Part shown: positions 1 to 7,456 of the stretch, one piece after another
Layout: each line of letters begins with the position of its first letter
Position numbering within the stretch: position 1 is the stretch's first letter
NCBI GenBank assembly: GCA_002375995.1
Contig: DFNI01000034.1
Location: 1-34,111, forward strand
Length of the DNA: 34,111 nucleotides
Reading direction: 5' to 3'
DNA from: Acetothermia bacterium UBA3571
GTDB lineage: Bacteria; Bipolaricaulota; Bipolaricaulia; Bipolaricaulales; Bipolaricaulaceae
Notes under the pieces: generated by a model
What the model saw: the letters and a program-made list of their open reading frames with translations, nothing else
What the model was told of the DNA's origin: nothing
Databases searched by the model: none
Translations under genes and position numbers: made by a program

Positions 1-201
1 ATATTCCCGGGAAGGTGGGGGAGGTTTGGGGGGAGCCTCGTTCTGGGCGGGGCCCTGGGGAACCTCCTGGACCGGGTCCTCCGGGGGTACGTGGTGGATT
101 ACGTGGATTTCCGGCTCTTCCCCGCGTTTAACTTGGCGGACGCCGCGGTGGTGGTGGGTGCCGTGGTGATGGCCGCGGCCTTCCTGTGGGGGAAAGAATG
201 A
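1..201 (+). CDS. lspA: Lipoprotein signal peptidase (signal peptidase II), C-terminal part
   Basis: This is the 3' end of a reading frame that enters from the left edge (frame 1, stop TGA at 199-201); about 66 codons are visible. LspA is the membrane aspartyl protease that removes signal peptides from lipidated prolipoproteins. The conserved GGALGNLLDR block is followed by VVDY, which carries the first catalytic Asp. Then comes FNLADAAV, matching the family's FNxAD block with the second catalytic Asp. A last hydrophobic membrane segment precedes the terminal GKE. The stop overlaps the ATG of the next gene (ATGA), implying translational coupling with tmk. The N-terminus lies outside the window. 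Confidence 0.9.
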   Translation: MFPGRWGRFGGSLVLGGALGNLLDRVLRGYVVDYVDFRLFPAFNLADAAVVVGAVVMAAAFLWGKE

Positions 202-797
202 GGCCCCTTTTCATCGTGCTTGAGGGCCCCGATGCCTCGGGAAAGTCCACCCAGCTTGAGCGCCTTTCCGCGGAGCTTTCCCGCCGTGGCATCCCGGTCA
301 TCACCACCAAAGAGCCCGGCGGCACGGACCTCGGGAAAAGGCTGCGCGAGATCCTCCTCGATCCCCGCCGCCGCATCGAGCCCCTGGCCGAGCTCTTCCT
401 GCTCCTCGCCGACCGGCACCAGCACGTGAGGGAACTCATAAAGCCAGCACTGGAAGCGGGAAAGACGGTGATCTCTTCTCGCTACACCCTCTCGAGCCTC
501 GCCTACCAAGGCGGGGGGAGGGGGCTACCGTTGGAGCTTGTGCGGCGCCTGAACGACCTCGCCACCGAGGGGCTGAAGCCCGACTACACTTTCCTCTTGG
601 ACCTGCCCCCCGAGGTAGCCCTCGCCCGCACCGGGGACCGGGATAGGTTTGAGGCGGAAGGGCTTTCCTTTTACATCCGCGTCCGGGAGGCATATCTCGA
701 GCTCATCAGAAAAGAGCCGAACGGGTTCGTGATCGATGCCACCCTGCCCCCTGCGGAGGTAACCCGCCGGATACTGGAGCGACTTCCGTTGGCTTGA
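198..797 (+). CDS. tmk: Thymidylate kinase
   Basis: Phosphorylates dTMP to dTDP with ATP in the cytoplasm, an essential step of dTTP synthesis. The 199-residue product has the P-loop GPDASGKS at residues 10-17, a DRHQHV segment holding the family's DR pair, and the SSLAYQGGGRG region near the lid. Length is normal for the family (about 200-215). I chose ATG 198 because it overlaps the lspA stop as ATGA and has a GGGGGAAAG stretch just upstream; a GTG at 186 in frame would add four residues. It is followed after 51 bases by dnaN, as in a replication-precursor cluster. Confidence 0.95.
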   Translation: MRPLFIVLEGPDASGKSTQLERLSAELSRRGIPVITTKEPGGTDLGKRLREILLDPRRRIEPLAELFLLLADRHQHVRELIKPALEAGKTVISSRYTLSSLAYQGGGRGLPLELVRRLNDLATEGLKPDYTFLLDLPPEVALARTGDRDRFEAEGLSFYIRVREAYLELIRKEPNGFVIDATLPPAEVTRRILERLPLA

Positions 798-848
798 CCC
801 TTACAGTGGCGCTATCCTTGGTACAGATGCTGACAAAGGAGGGATGCG

Positions 849-1988
849 ATGGAACTTGAGGTTCTCAGGGAGGACCTGACGTTTGGAGCACGCACCGCGG
901 GCCACGCCCTGGCGGGCAAGAGCTCCATGCCCATACTTTCGGGAATCCTCCTCCGCGCCGGGGAAGGGGAACTGGAGCTTTGCGCCACTGACCTCGAGCG
1001 GGCCATCCGCTGCCGGATCCCCGCCCAGGTCAAGGAAGCTGGCGAGGCTGTGCTCCACGGGCAAGTCCTGGAACAGCTCGTGGCCCGCCTCCCCGGGGAG
1101 GATCGGGTGACGCTGTCCTCCGCCGACGGCAAGGTCCGGCTCAGCTGCGGGCCCGCCACCTTCGAGCTCCTCACCTTGCCCACGGACGAATTCCCCGAAC
1201 TCGCGACCCCGGGGGGAGACCCCCTCTGTCGCCTGCCCCGGGGGACGTTCGTCCAGGCGATCCAGCAGACCGCCTTCGCCGCGGTGAAGGCCACCGAGAC
1301 CACGCGCCTGGCCCTCACCGGCGTGAACATGACCCTGAAGGAAGGGAAGCTGAAACTGGCCGCCACCAACGGGTACCGCCTGGCGGTGCGGGAGATGGAG
1401 GTGGAAGGCCTTCCGGAAGGTGTGGCCCACAACGTCCTCGTGGATGCCCAGGTGATGACGGACCTCATGCGGGTCTTGGGTGCGGTGGGGGCGGAGGAGG
1501 TGCTCTTTTACCTGGACGAGGGGCAAGTCCATTTCGCCGCCGGCCCCTTAATTTACACCGCCCGGCTGATTCAAGAGGAGTTCCCCGATTTCGAGCGGGT
1601 GATCCCCAGGGAAAACGAAATCGGGCTCTTCCTCCCCCGGGAGGAGTTCCTGGCGACGCTACGGCGCTTGGAGATCACCGCCGCCGAGGAGTCCGGGGCC
1701 GTGACCCTCAAGGCTTCGGCCTCCTCGGACGCCCTGGAGGTGCACTCCGCGTCCCGGGAAAAGGGTACGGGCATGGAGCGAATCCGCTTGGTGAAACCAC
1801 CCCAGCGGGGGATCGAGATCTCCTTCAAGGCCGAGTACCTCATCGATGCCCTGCGCCGCATGGAGTCGGAGCAGGTAGTACTGTGGCTCTCGGCTCCGGA
1901 CCGGGCGGGGCTCTTGGAGCCCGCGGGCGAGATCGCCCCCGAGGATCAGGGGTTCATTTACGTGTGCATGCCGGTGCGCCTGCTTTAG
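849..1988 (+). CDS. dnaN: DNA polymerase III beta subunit (sliding clamp)
   Basis: Ring-shaped processivity clamp that tethers DNA polymerase III and other clamp-binding proteins to DNA. The protein has 379 residues, the usual length for the three-domain bacterial clamp. It begins MELEVLREDLTFG, has ATNGYRLAV near the start of the second domain's conserved strand, and ends with VCMPVRLL, which corresponds to the family's C-terminal MPxRL motif. The start is well supported by AAAGGAGGG six bases upstream of ATG 849. Its TAG stop shares four bases (TTAG, 1985-1988) with the stop of the converging transaldolase gene. No dnaA or recF is nearby, so this is not the classical origin arrangement. Confidence 0.95.
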   Translation: MELEVLREDLTFGARTAGHALAGKSSMPILSGILLRAGEGELELCATDLERAIRCRIPAQVKEAGEAVLHGQVLEQLVARLPGEDRVTLSSADGKVRLSCGPATFELLTLPTDEFPELATPGGDPLCRLPRGTFVQAIQQTAFAAVKATETTRLALTGVNMTLKEGKLKLAATNGYRLAVREMEVEGLPEGVAHNVLVDAQVMTDLMRVLGAVGAEEVLFYLDEGQVHFAAGPLIYTARLIQEEFPDFERVIPRENEIGLFLPREEFLATLRRLEITAAEESGAVTLKASASSDALEVHSASREKGTGMERIRLVKPPQRGIEISFKAEYLIDALRRMESEQVVLWLSAPDRAGLLEPAGEIAPEDQGFIYVCMPVRLL

Positions 1989-2623
1989 CGGGGGACCTTC
2001 TCCCAGTCCGAAAGGAACCTCTTGATCCCCTCGTCGGTCAGGGGATGGTCGAAGAGCTTCACGGCCACCGCGTAGGGCACCGTGGCGATATGGGCGCCCA
2101 AAAGCGCCGCCTCCACCACGTGGCGCACGTGCCTGACGCTCGCCACGATCACCTCCGTCTCGAAACCGTAGTTCTCGTAGATCTGGAGGATCTGGGAGAC
2201 GAGCTCCATCCCGTCCCCGGCGCGGTCGTCGATCCGGCCCACGAAGGGGGAGACGTAGCTCGCCCCCGCTTTGGCCGCCCAGAGGGCTTGGGCGGGGGAA
2301 AAGACCAGGGTCACGTTGGTGGGAATTCCCTCCGCCTCCAATTTCTTCACCGCCCGGATCCCCTCTTTCCCCATGGGGATCTTTATCACCACGTTGTCGG
2401 CGATCTTGGCGAGCTCCCGGGCCTCGTGCACCATGCCCTCGGCATCTAGCGCGGTGACCTCCACCGACACGGGTCCGGCAACGAGCCCGCAGATCTCCCG
2501 TACCACCTCTACGAACGGCCGCCCCGCCCGTGCCACCAAGGTGGGATTGGTGGTTACACCATCGATCAGGTCCGCAAGCTCCCTTATCTCTTCCACCAAG
2601 GCGGTGTCGAGAAAGATCTTCAT
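1985..2623 (-). CDS. Small transaldolase / fructose-6-phosphate aldolase family
   Basis: A 212-residue class I aldolase of the short transaldolase (MipB/FsaA/TalC) group, which transfers dihydroxyacetone units between sugar phosphates or cleaves fructose 6-phosphate. Visible landmarks are FLDTA at residues 4-8, DGVTTNPTL at 21-29, VVIKIPMG with the predicted Schiff-base lysine at about K81, and SYVSPFVGRIDD. The start is ATG 2623, placed by AAAAGGAGGTGG just upstream; longer in-frame extensions through the divergent spacer are not supported. It faces dnaN tail to tail with overlapping stops. Family members differ between true transaldolase and FSA activity, and sequence reading alone does not decide which; the pentose phosphate role is the likelier one. 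Confidence 0.9.
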   Translation of the reverse strand: MKIFLDTALVEEIRELADLIDGVTTNPTLVARAGRPFVEVVREICGLVAGPVSVEVTALDAEGMVHEARELAKIADNVVIKIPMGKEGIRAVKKLEAEGIPTNVTLVFSPAQALWAAKAGASYVSPFVGRIDDRAGDGMELVSQILQIYENYGFETEVIVASVRHVRHVVEAALLGAHIATVPYAVAVKLFDHPLTDEGIKRFLSDWEKVPR

Positions 2624-2715
2624 GGGGCCACCTCCTTTTAGTGCGGAGTTTCGCCGAAAAAAGCGGGAGCATCCAATCCCCGGGGTGGCTTTTCGTGAAC
2701 ACATGTATTTACGGC

Positions 2716-2721
2716 TAAAAT
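2716..2721 (+). promoter_or_regulatory. Possible -10 box for the ExoD-like gene
   Basis: TAAAAT followed by G lies in the 142-base divergent spacer between the transaldolase and ExoD-like genes, 45 bases before the latter's ATG. The same TAAAATG string occurs ahead of the FGGY kinase (8022) and the PerR-like gene (17108). No convincing -35 is seen at the right distance. I found no clear promoter for the minus-strand gene in the same spacer. Confidence 0.3.
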
Positions 2722-2765
2722 GCTGTTTGGGGACAGGTTTTTCGTGTGACAAGGTTCGGAAGGAC

Positions 2766-3356
2766 ATGGGGCATCCACGGGCGGACGCGGGGATCACGGC
2801 GCTTCTGCGGGAGCGTTCCGCGGGGGACGCTACCCTCACCTTAGGGGAAGCCCTGGATTTTTTGGGCGAGCGCGGGTTCGGAGCCCTGTTCGCGCTCCTT
2901 GCCCTGCCCGCGGCCCTTCCTTTGCCGGCGGCGGGCTACGCGGTGCCGTTTGGGCTAGGAATATTCGTGTTGGGGATCGAGCTGATCGTGGGAAGGCCGC
3001 GCCCCTGGCTCCCGGCCCGGCTGCTTAAGATCTCCCTTCCCATCCTCGATCCCAGCTCCCGCGCCCTGAGGTTGCTTGAGCGCATCGAGGGCCTTTTCCG
3101 GACACGGGGCCCCGGACTCCACGGTCCTTTTCGGGTGATGGCGGGGGTGATCGCCTGTGGTCTGGGCGGCCTCATGATGATCCCCGTCCCCGGCACCAAC
3201 ACCTTGCCCGGGGCCTGTGCCTTCGTTATCGGGATGGGGATCCTTTACCGGGACGGTCTTTGGACCACCGCGGGGATGATCTTGGGAACGGGGCTTTTTG
3301 GCGTTTACGCTGCTGCAGCGTTCGGGGTCCTGAAGCTGTTTCACCTCATCGGTTGA
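2766..3356 (+). CDS. ExoD-family integral membrane protein
   Basis: A 196-residue protein that matches the exopolysaccharide synthesis ExoD family in pattern. It has a soluble N-terminal part with LTLGEALDFLGERG at about residues 21-35. Next come LPAALPLPAAGYAVPFGLGI and FVLGIELIVGRPRPWLP, with the family's GRxxPWLP signature. A middle amphipathic stretch and two or three further hydrophobic segments (residues about 120-195) follow, with PVPGTNTLPG in a loop. The biochemical function of ExoD proteins is not established; they were named from a rhizobial exopolysaccharide mutant. ATG 2766 is the first ATG compatible with the family N-terminus, although AAGGA is only one base from it. tsaB follows after 20 bases. 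Confidence 0.75.
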   Translation: MGHPRADAGITALLRERSAGDATLTLGEALDFLGERGFGALFALLALPAALPLPAAGYAVPFGLGIFVLGIELIVGRPRPWLPARLLKISLPILDPSSRALRLLERIEGLFRTRGPGLHGPFRVMAGVIACGLGGLMMIPVPGTNTLPGACAFVIGMGILYRDGLWTTAGMILGTGLFGVYAAAAFGVLKLFHLIG

Positions 3357-3376
3357 GTTTTTGGTAACATTGAGCG

Positions 3377-4063
3377 ATGTGGGTGTTGGGGATCGAGACG
3401 GCGGGCGATCGTGGGAGCGTTGCCCTGTGGCATGAGAGCGGGGAAGTTTATGAGTTCAGTTTTCCCGCGCGCCGCCGCCACGCCGAGAGGTTGGCCCCGG
3501 CGGTGCAGGGGCTCTTGGCGCAAAGCGGGGTCACGGGAAGCGAGCTGGGCTTGATCGCGGTGGATGTGGGGCCGGGCTCGTTTACCGGGGTTCGGATCGG
3601 GGTGGCGTTCGCCAAGGCCATGGCCCAGTCCTTGGGGTTGCCTTTGGTAGGGGTGCGCCAATCGGAGGCCGTCGGCTTGCCGGTGGCCCAATGGTACGGG
3701 GAGCGGGTGGCGGTGCTGATCCACGACCGCCGAGATCTTCTTTACTTCGCTTGGGCCTTCCCCGGGCGGGTGACCCGGGAGGAATCCCTGCCCTTCGGGG
3801 AGGTGCTAGAGAAACTGAAAGGAGTGGGCGATTCGCTATGTCTCGTGGGTACCGGGGCCATGCGGCTCCGTGAGGGATTGGCGCGGGAGCTTTCCCGCGC
3901 TTATATTTTGGGCGATGCATGGGCGTACCCCAGCGCGGCCACCGTTGCGCGCCTAGGACACCAGCGGTTCCTACGAGGGGGAGAATTCGACCCCAAGGCA
4001 TTGGAGCCCAATTACGTGCAACCGCCACTGGCCAAGGAGGGAAGCTATGGGCAGAAAATGTGA
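3377..4063 (+). CDS. tsaB: tRNA threonylcarbamoyladenosine biosynthesis protein TsaB
   Basis: TsaB (YeaZ) is the non-catalytic partner of TsaD in making t6A37 on ANN-decoding tRNAs. The 228-residue product begins with the ASKHA-fold strand WVLGIETAG and carries VDVGPGSFTGVRIGVAFAKA at about residues 57-76, the diagnostic family segment. RRRHAERL at about 33-40 aligns with the conserved HSE/L region. It ends by overlapping the start of rpmB by 17 bases, so the two are probably co-translated. TsaD, TsaE and TsaC are not in the window. Length and motifs are typical. Confidence 0.9.
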   Translation: MWVLGIETAGDRGSVALWHESGEVYEFSFPARRRHAERLAPAVQGLLAQSGVTGSELGLIAVDVGPGSFTGVRIGVAFAKAMAQSLGLPLVGVRQSEAVGLPVAQWYGERVAVLIHDRRDLLYFAWAFPGRVTREESLPFGEVLEKLKGVGDSLCLVGTGAMRLREGLARELSRAYILGDAWAYPSAATVARLGHQRFLRGGEFDPKALEPNYVQPPLAKEGSYGQKM

Positions 4064-4235
4064 GATCTGTGGCAAAAAACCCGATTACGGCCATTCCGTC
4101 TCCCACTCGGGCCGGAAGTCGCGTCGCATTCGGGCCCCCAACCTCCAGCGGGTGCGGGTTATCTATCAGGGCCGGCGCCGCAGGATGTGGGTTTGCACCC
4201 GTTGTATCAAGGCAGGAAAGGTGCTGAAGGGGTGA
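4047..4235 (+). CDS. rpmB: 50S ribosomal protein L28
   Basis: A 62-residue ribosomal protein of the large subunit. The N-terminus GRKCEICGKKP, the VSHSGRKSRR segment and the block PNLQRVRV are characteristic. Two Cys pairs, CEIC near residues 5-8 and CTRC near 51-54, make a four-cysteine zinc-binding (C+) form rather than the C-minus form. GGAGGGAAGCT precedes ATG 4047. The gene starts inside the end of tsaB and is followed about 60 bases later by a strong terminator, so it closes this transcription unit. Confidence 0.95.
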   Translation: MGRKCEICGKKPDYGHSVSHSGRKSRRIRAPNLQRVRVIYQGRRRRMWVCTRCIKAGKVLKG

Positions 4236-4298
4236 GGAACGCGGGGATGGAGTTTGCCTAAGCGCGTGGAAGGATTGCGGAGGATCCGCGACCTCGTT

Positions 4299-4336
4299 GC
4301 CCGCCGCCATCCCGAGGATGGCGAGGCGGGCTTTTT
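4299..4336 (+). terminator. Intrinsic terminator after rpmB
   Basis: GCCCGCC (4299-4305) pairs with GGCGGGC (4325-4331) and GCCATC (4306-4311) pairs with GATGGC (4317-4322), leaving a five-base loop and a two-base bulge. Five T's follow at 4332-4336. It ends the tsaB-rpmB unit and isolates it from the S1/oxidoreductase genes. Confidence 0.85.
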
Positions 4337-4393
4337 ATTTACGTGCCCGAACTCTTCCCCCGGAACCGCAAAAGGACGGGAAGGGGGCCTGGC

Positions 4394-4798
4394 ATGAAGA
4401 TCGGGGACCTGGTGGAAGCCACGGTGGTGGCGATAGGGGATCGGGGCGCATCGGTCCGCTGGGATGGGGGGGAGGGGTTCCTCCCCCGGGAAGAGGCACG
4501 GGAGGAACTCCGAGAAGGGCAGCGCCTCCTGCTCAAGGTCGTGGCCCTCGACGAGAAAAACCGGCCCGTGTTGTCCCAGCTACAGGTAACGGAAGCGGAC
4601 CGAGAGCTTTTCGAGTTGCAGCGGGAGGCCGAGAGGGTACGGCGGTTCCTCAGGGAGCGGCGGCTTTCCCCGCCCGAGTTGAAAGGCCGTCCCCGGGAGG
4701 TCCCGGTGGAGGAGAGGCTGGCCCGTTGGATCTCCGAGGCGGAACGGGCGCTGGAGCGCCTCAGGCGTCGGAGGGCCCGGTTCGGGCTCCGTGGATAG
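4394..4798 (+). CDS. S1 RNA-binding domain protein
   Basis: A 134-residue protein with one S1-type OB fold. It has GDLVEATVVAIGDRGASVRW at residues 4-23, then GFLPREE, EGQRLLLKVVALDEKN and a closing strand by about residue 65. The second half is a charged, Arg- and Glu-rich helical stretch that probably forms a coiled coil or basic tail. S1 domains bind single-stranded RNA, so a role in translation or RNA turnover is a fair inference, but no specific family is recognised. AAGGGGG lies about eight bases before ATG 4394; a GTG at 4343 in frame is possible but lacks such a site. It ends nine bases before the ferredoxin gene and could be co-transcribed with it. Confidence 0.75.
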   Translation: MKIGDLVEATVVAIGDRGASVRWDGGEGFLPREEAREELREGQRLLLKVVALDEKNRPVLSQLQVTEADRELFELQREAERVRRFLRERRLSPPELKGRPREVPVEERLARWISEAERALERLRRRRARFGLRG

Positions 4799-4807
4799 GG
4801 AGGGAGG

Positions 4808-5041
4808 ATGCCAAAGGGGATCGTGGTGGTGGACAAGGAGAGGTGCAAAGGGTGTGGCCTATGTATCGAGGCCTGCCCGTTCGGGGTGCTCGGCTTCTCG
4901 TCGGAGTACAACTCCTCCGGGTACCAAGTGGTGTACATGGAGCACCCGGACAAGTGCACCGGCTGTGCCATCTGCGCCAATGTGTGTCCGGACGTGGCCC
5001 TGGAGGTCTACCGGCAGGAGCCGGCGAAGGAGGCGGCATGA
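4808..5041 (+). CDS. 2-oxoacid:ferredoxin oxidoreductase, ferredoxin (delta) subunit
   Basis: A 77-residue 2[4Fe-4S] ferredoxin-like subunit. Two cluster motifs are seen: CKGCGLCIEACPFG at about residues 13-26 and CTGCAICANVCP at about 50-61. It passes electrons from the thiamine diphosphate site of the enzyme to external ferredoxin. AGGGAGGG stands directly upstream of ATG 4808. Its stop overlaps the alpha-subunit start (ATGA, 5038-5041). The order delta-alpha-beta-gamma is the one used by VOR/KOR-type enzymes of anaerobic archaea and bacteria. Confidence 0.92.
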   Translation: MPKGIVVVDKERCKGCGLCIEACPFGVLGFSSEYNSSGYQVVYMEHPDKCTGCAICANVCPDVALEVYRQEPAKEAA

Positions 5042-6090
5042 GCAGGGTCCTTATGCGGGGGAACGAGGCCATCGCCGAGGCCGCCATCCGTTCCGGACTC
5101 AAATGCTACTTCTGCTACCCCATCACCCCACAGGGGGAGCTGGTGGAATACATGGCCAAGGAGCTTCCCAAGCGGGGCGGGGTATTCCTGCAAGCGGAAT
5201 CGGAGGTGGCGGCGATAAACATGGTGTATGGGGCCGCAGCGGCCGGGGTACGCACCATGACCTCCTCTTCCTCCCCGGGGATAAGCCTAAAACAAGAGGG
5301 GATCTCCTACATCGCCATGGCCAGGCTTCCGTGTGTGATCGTGAACATGATGCGCGGGGGGCCGGGGTTAGGGAACATCGCCCCCGCCCAGGGGGACTAC
5401 TTTCAGGCCACGAAGGGAGGGGGCCATGGGGATTACCACTTGATCGTTCTGGCCCCTTCCACCGTTCCCGAGGCGGCGGAGCTCGTGCGGTTGGCATTCG
5501 AGCTTTCCGACAAATATCGCGTTCCGGCCATGATCCTCGCCGACGGGATGATCGGGCAGATGATGGAACCGGTGGAGCTCCCCGAGCCTGTGGACCCGAA
5601 GGATATCCCGGAGCGGCCCTGGGCGGTGACGGGGGCCAAAGGACGCCCCCGGAACGTTATTTCCTCTTTTGACTTGGAGCCCGAGGGGCTTCGGGAAATG
5701 AACCTCGTCCTCCAAGATACCTACCGTGAGATCGAGCGGAGCGAAGTCCGTTGGGAAGAAGTGGAGACCGAAGATGCCGAAATCCTCCTCGTCGCCTATG
5801 GGACCATGGGGCGGATCGCGAAGACGGTAGTGAGGCTCGCCCGGGAAGAGGGCCTTAAGACAGGGCTTCTGCGCCCCATCACCCTTTGGCCGTTCCCATA
5901 TGAGCCGATCCGGAAGCTCGCGGAAAGGGTGAAGACCGTGCTCACGGTGGAGCTCTCGGCGGGCCAGATGTGGGAGGACGTGCGGCTGGCGGTGGAGGGG
6001 AGGGCGGAGACGCCCTTCTACGGCGAGCTTGGGGGCGTGGTCCCATCCCCCAAGCGGATCCTGGAAGAGGTGAGGAAATATGTCGGTTGA
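5038..6090 (+). CDS. vorB: 2-oxoacid:ferredoxin oxidoreductase alpha subunit, VorB type
   Basis: Core subunit of the CoA-dependent oxidative decarboxylation of 2-oxoacids coupled to ferredoxin reduction. The 350-residue product begins with MRGNEAIAEAAIRSG, then YPITPQGELVEYMA, LQAESEVAAINMVYGAAAAG and TSSSSPGISLKQEGISY. This run closely resembles proteins annotated as VorB (branched-chain 2-oxoacid, or 3-methyl-2-oxobutanoate, dehydrogenase). GGPGLGNIAPAQGDYFQATKG and a C-terminal transketolase-like domain (about residues 230-350) follow. KorA (2-oxoglutarate) is the main alternative; substrate cannot be fixed by reading alone. It overlaps the delta stop by four bases and the beta start by eleven. 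Confidence 0.92.
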   Translation: MSRVLMRGNEAIAEAAIRSGLKCYFCYPITPQGELVEYMAKELPKRGGVFLQAESEVAAINMVYGAAAAGVRTMTSSSSPGISLKQEGISYIAMARLPCVIVNMMRGGPGLGNIAPAQGDYFQATKGGGHGDYHLIVLAPSTVPEAAELVRLAFELSDKYRVPAMILADGMIGQMMEPVELPEPVDPKDIPERPWAVTGAKGRPRNVISSFDLEPEGLREMNLVLQDTYREIERSEVRWEEVETEDAEILLVAYGTMGRIAKTVVRLAREEGLKTGLLRPITLWPFPYEPIRKLAERVKTVLTVELSAGQMWEDVRLAVEGRAETPFYGELGGVVPSPKRILEEVRKYVG

Positions 6091-6847
6091 AGTAGCGATA
6101 CCCGAGGGGTACGTGAAGATCTTCTCCAAGCCGCGGGCTTTGAGCGATGCGAAATACACCTATTGCCCCGGGTGTCACCACGGGATCATCACGCGGCTGG
6201 TGGCGGAGGCCATCGATGAGCTGGGGATCTTGGAGCGGACGGTGGGGATCGCGCCGGTGGGCTGTGCGGTCTTTTTGGATCGCTTCTTCAACTGCGATTT
6301 CGTCCAGGCGGCCCACGGAAGGGCGTGCGCGGTGGCCACGGGGATAAAGCGGGCCCGGCCTGATCTCGTGGTGTTCACCTATCAAGGCGACGGGGACCTC
6401 GCGGCCATCGGCACCGCCGAGACGATCCACGCTGCCAACCGGGGCGAAAACATCACGGTGATTTTCGTTAACAACGGGATCTACGGGATGACCGGGGGGG
6501 AGATGGCCCCCACCACCCTCCCGGGGCAGCGCACCACCACCACTCCCCTGGGACGGGAGCCGCGGCTCCACGGTTTTCCGTTGAAGATCTCGGAGATGCT
6601 GGCGCAGCTCGATGGTCCGGCGTACATCACCCGGCAAGCGGTGTTCGACTACAAGCACATCGTGAGGGCCAAACAAGCGATCTTGAAGGCGTTTCGGAAC
6701 CAGCTGGAGGGAAAGGGCTTTTCCCTGGTGGAGATCCTCTCCACTTGCCCCACCAACTGGCGGATGTCCCCGGCCGATGCGGGACGTTGGGTGGCGGAGG
6801 AAGTGGTGAAAACCTATCCCTTGGGGGATCTGAAGGATGTGGGGTGA
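6080..6847 (+). CDS. 2-oxoacid:ferredoxin oxidoreductase beta subunit (TPP-binding)
   Basis: A 255-residue thiamine diphosphate-binding subunit. YCPGCHHG at about residues 28-35 is the conserved start of KorB/VorA-type beta subunits. GDGDLAAIG (about 112-120) followed by FVNNGIYGMTGG (about 138-149) is the TPP/Mg2+ motif with its closing Asn and the MTGG block. The C-terminus has LVEILSTCPTNW, also typical of the family. It begins inside the end of the alpha gene and ends three bases before the gamma gene, so the subunits are made together. Confidence 0.92.
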   Translation: MSVEVAIPEGYVKIFSKPRALSDAKYTYCPGCHHGIITRLVAEAIDELGILERTVGIAPVGCAVFLDRFFNCDFVQAAHGRACAVATGIKRARPDLVVFTYQGDGDLAAIGTAETIHAANRGENITVIFVNNGIYGMTGGEMAPTTLPGQRTTTTPLGREPRLHGFPLKISEMLAQLDGPAYITRQAVFDYKHIVRAKQAILKAFRNQLEGKGFSLVEILSTCPTNWRMSPADAGRWVAEEVVKTYPLGDLKDVG

Positions 6848-6850
6848 GCG

Positions 6851-7411
6851 ATGGAAAAAGCGGTGATCTTCGCGGGTTTCGGCGGACAGGGGATCCTCTT
6901 GGCGGGGAAGATCCTCGCCCGGGCGGGGATGAACCGGGGGCTAGAGGTGACATGGCTTCCCTCCTATGGGCCGGAGATGCGGGGAGGAACGGCCAACTGC
7001 ACGGTGGTAGTGGCTGACTCCCCCATTGGCTCCCCGGTGGTGGACAACCCCGAGGCCCTGGTGGCCATGAACGCCCCGTCGCTGGACAAGTTCGAGGCCC
7101 GGGTGGCGGAAGATGGGATTGTGGTGGTCAACAGCTCCCTGATCAAACGTCCGCTTAAAAGGCAGGACGTGAGATCCATCCTGGTCCCGGTGAACGACAT
7201 CGCCATGGAGCTGGGCAACCCCAGGGTGATAAACATGGTGGCCCTGGGGGCGTTGGTGCGGGCGTTGGGGGTGGTATCGTTGGAGGACGTCCAGGCGGCC
7301 ATGGAGGAAGAATTGAGGGGGAAGGGCCGCGACAAGCTCATCGCGCTCAACCGGGAGGCCCTACGGCGGGGCTTTTCCGAGGCGGAAAAATACGTAACGG
7401 GTGACGCGTAA
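6851..7411 (+). CDS. 2-oxoacid:ferredoxin oxidoreductase gamma subunit
   Basis: A 186-residue gamma subunit of the pyruvate/ketoisovalerate oxidoreductase family. FAGFGGQGILLAGKILARA at residues 7-25 is the family's hallmark, followed by SYGPEMRGGTANCTVVV at about 38-54. VNDIAMELGNPRVINMVALGAL (about 116-137) is also conserved. It completes the delta-alpha-beta-gamma operon. Its last codons (GDA-stop) fall inside a cluster of short repeats at 7394-7446, so the repeat has been absorbed into the coding end. Confidence 0.92.
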   Translation: MEKAVIFAGFGGQGILLAGKILARAGMNRGLEVTWLPSYGPEMRGGTANCTVVVADSPIGSPVVDNPEALVAMNAPSLDKFEARVAEDGIVVVNSSLIKRPLKRQDVRSILVPVNDIAMELGNPRVINMVALGALVRALGVVSLEDVQAAMEEELRGKGRDKLIALNREALRRGFSEAEKYVTGDA

Positions 7412-7446
7412 CGCGTGACGGGTTCTCAGCCGCGGTTACGCGTCAC
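7394..7446. repeat. Compact repeat cluster with a perfect 12-base inverted repeat
   Basis: Two tandem 14-mers, GTAACGGGTGACGC (7394-7407) and GTAACGCGTGACGG (7408-7421), match at 12 of 14 positions. GTGACGCGTAAC (7401-7412) is repeated in inverted form as GTTACGCGTCAC (7435-7446), a perfect 12-base match across a 22-base spacer. The cluster covers the stop codon of the gamma-subunit gene and the possible GTG start of the NUDIX gene. It may be a small dispersed repeat, a hairpin that separates the two genes, or a protein-binding site. Confidence 0.75.
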
Positions 7447-7456
7447 GGCTTTGCCA

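Noticed and set aside
2271..2765. Upstream extension of the ExoD-like frame
   Set aside because: The extra 165 residues lie antisense to the well-supported transaldolase gene and show no domain; the family N-terminus begins at the ATG at 2766.
2624..2839. Upstream extension of the transaldolase frame on the minus strand
   Set aside because: ATG 2623 has a strong ribosome binding site and begins the protein with the conserved first strand FLDTA; the extension would overlap the divergent gene's start.
4297..5037. Extension of the VorB frame over the S1 and ferredoxin genes
   Set aside because: The 247 extra residues are Gly/Arg-rich shadow sequence in the wrong frame of two real genes; the real start overlaps the ferredoxin stop as ATGA.
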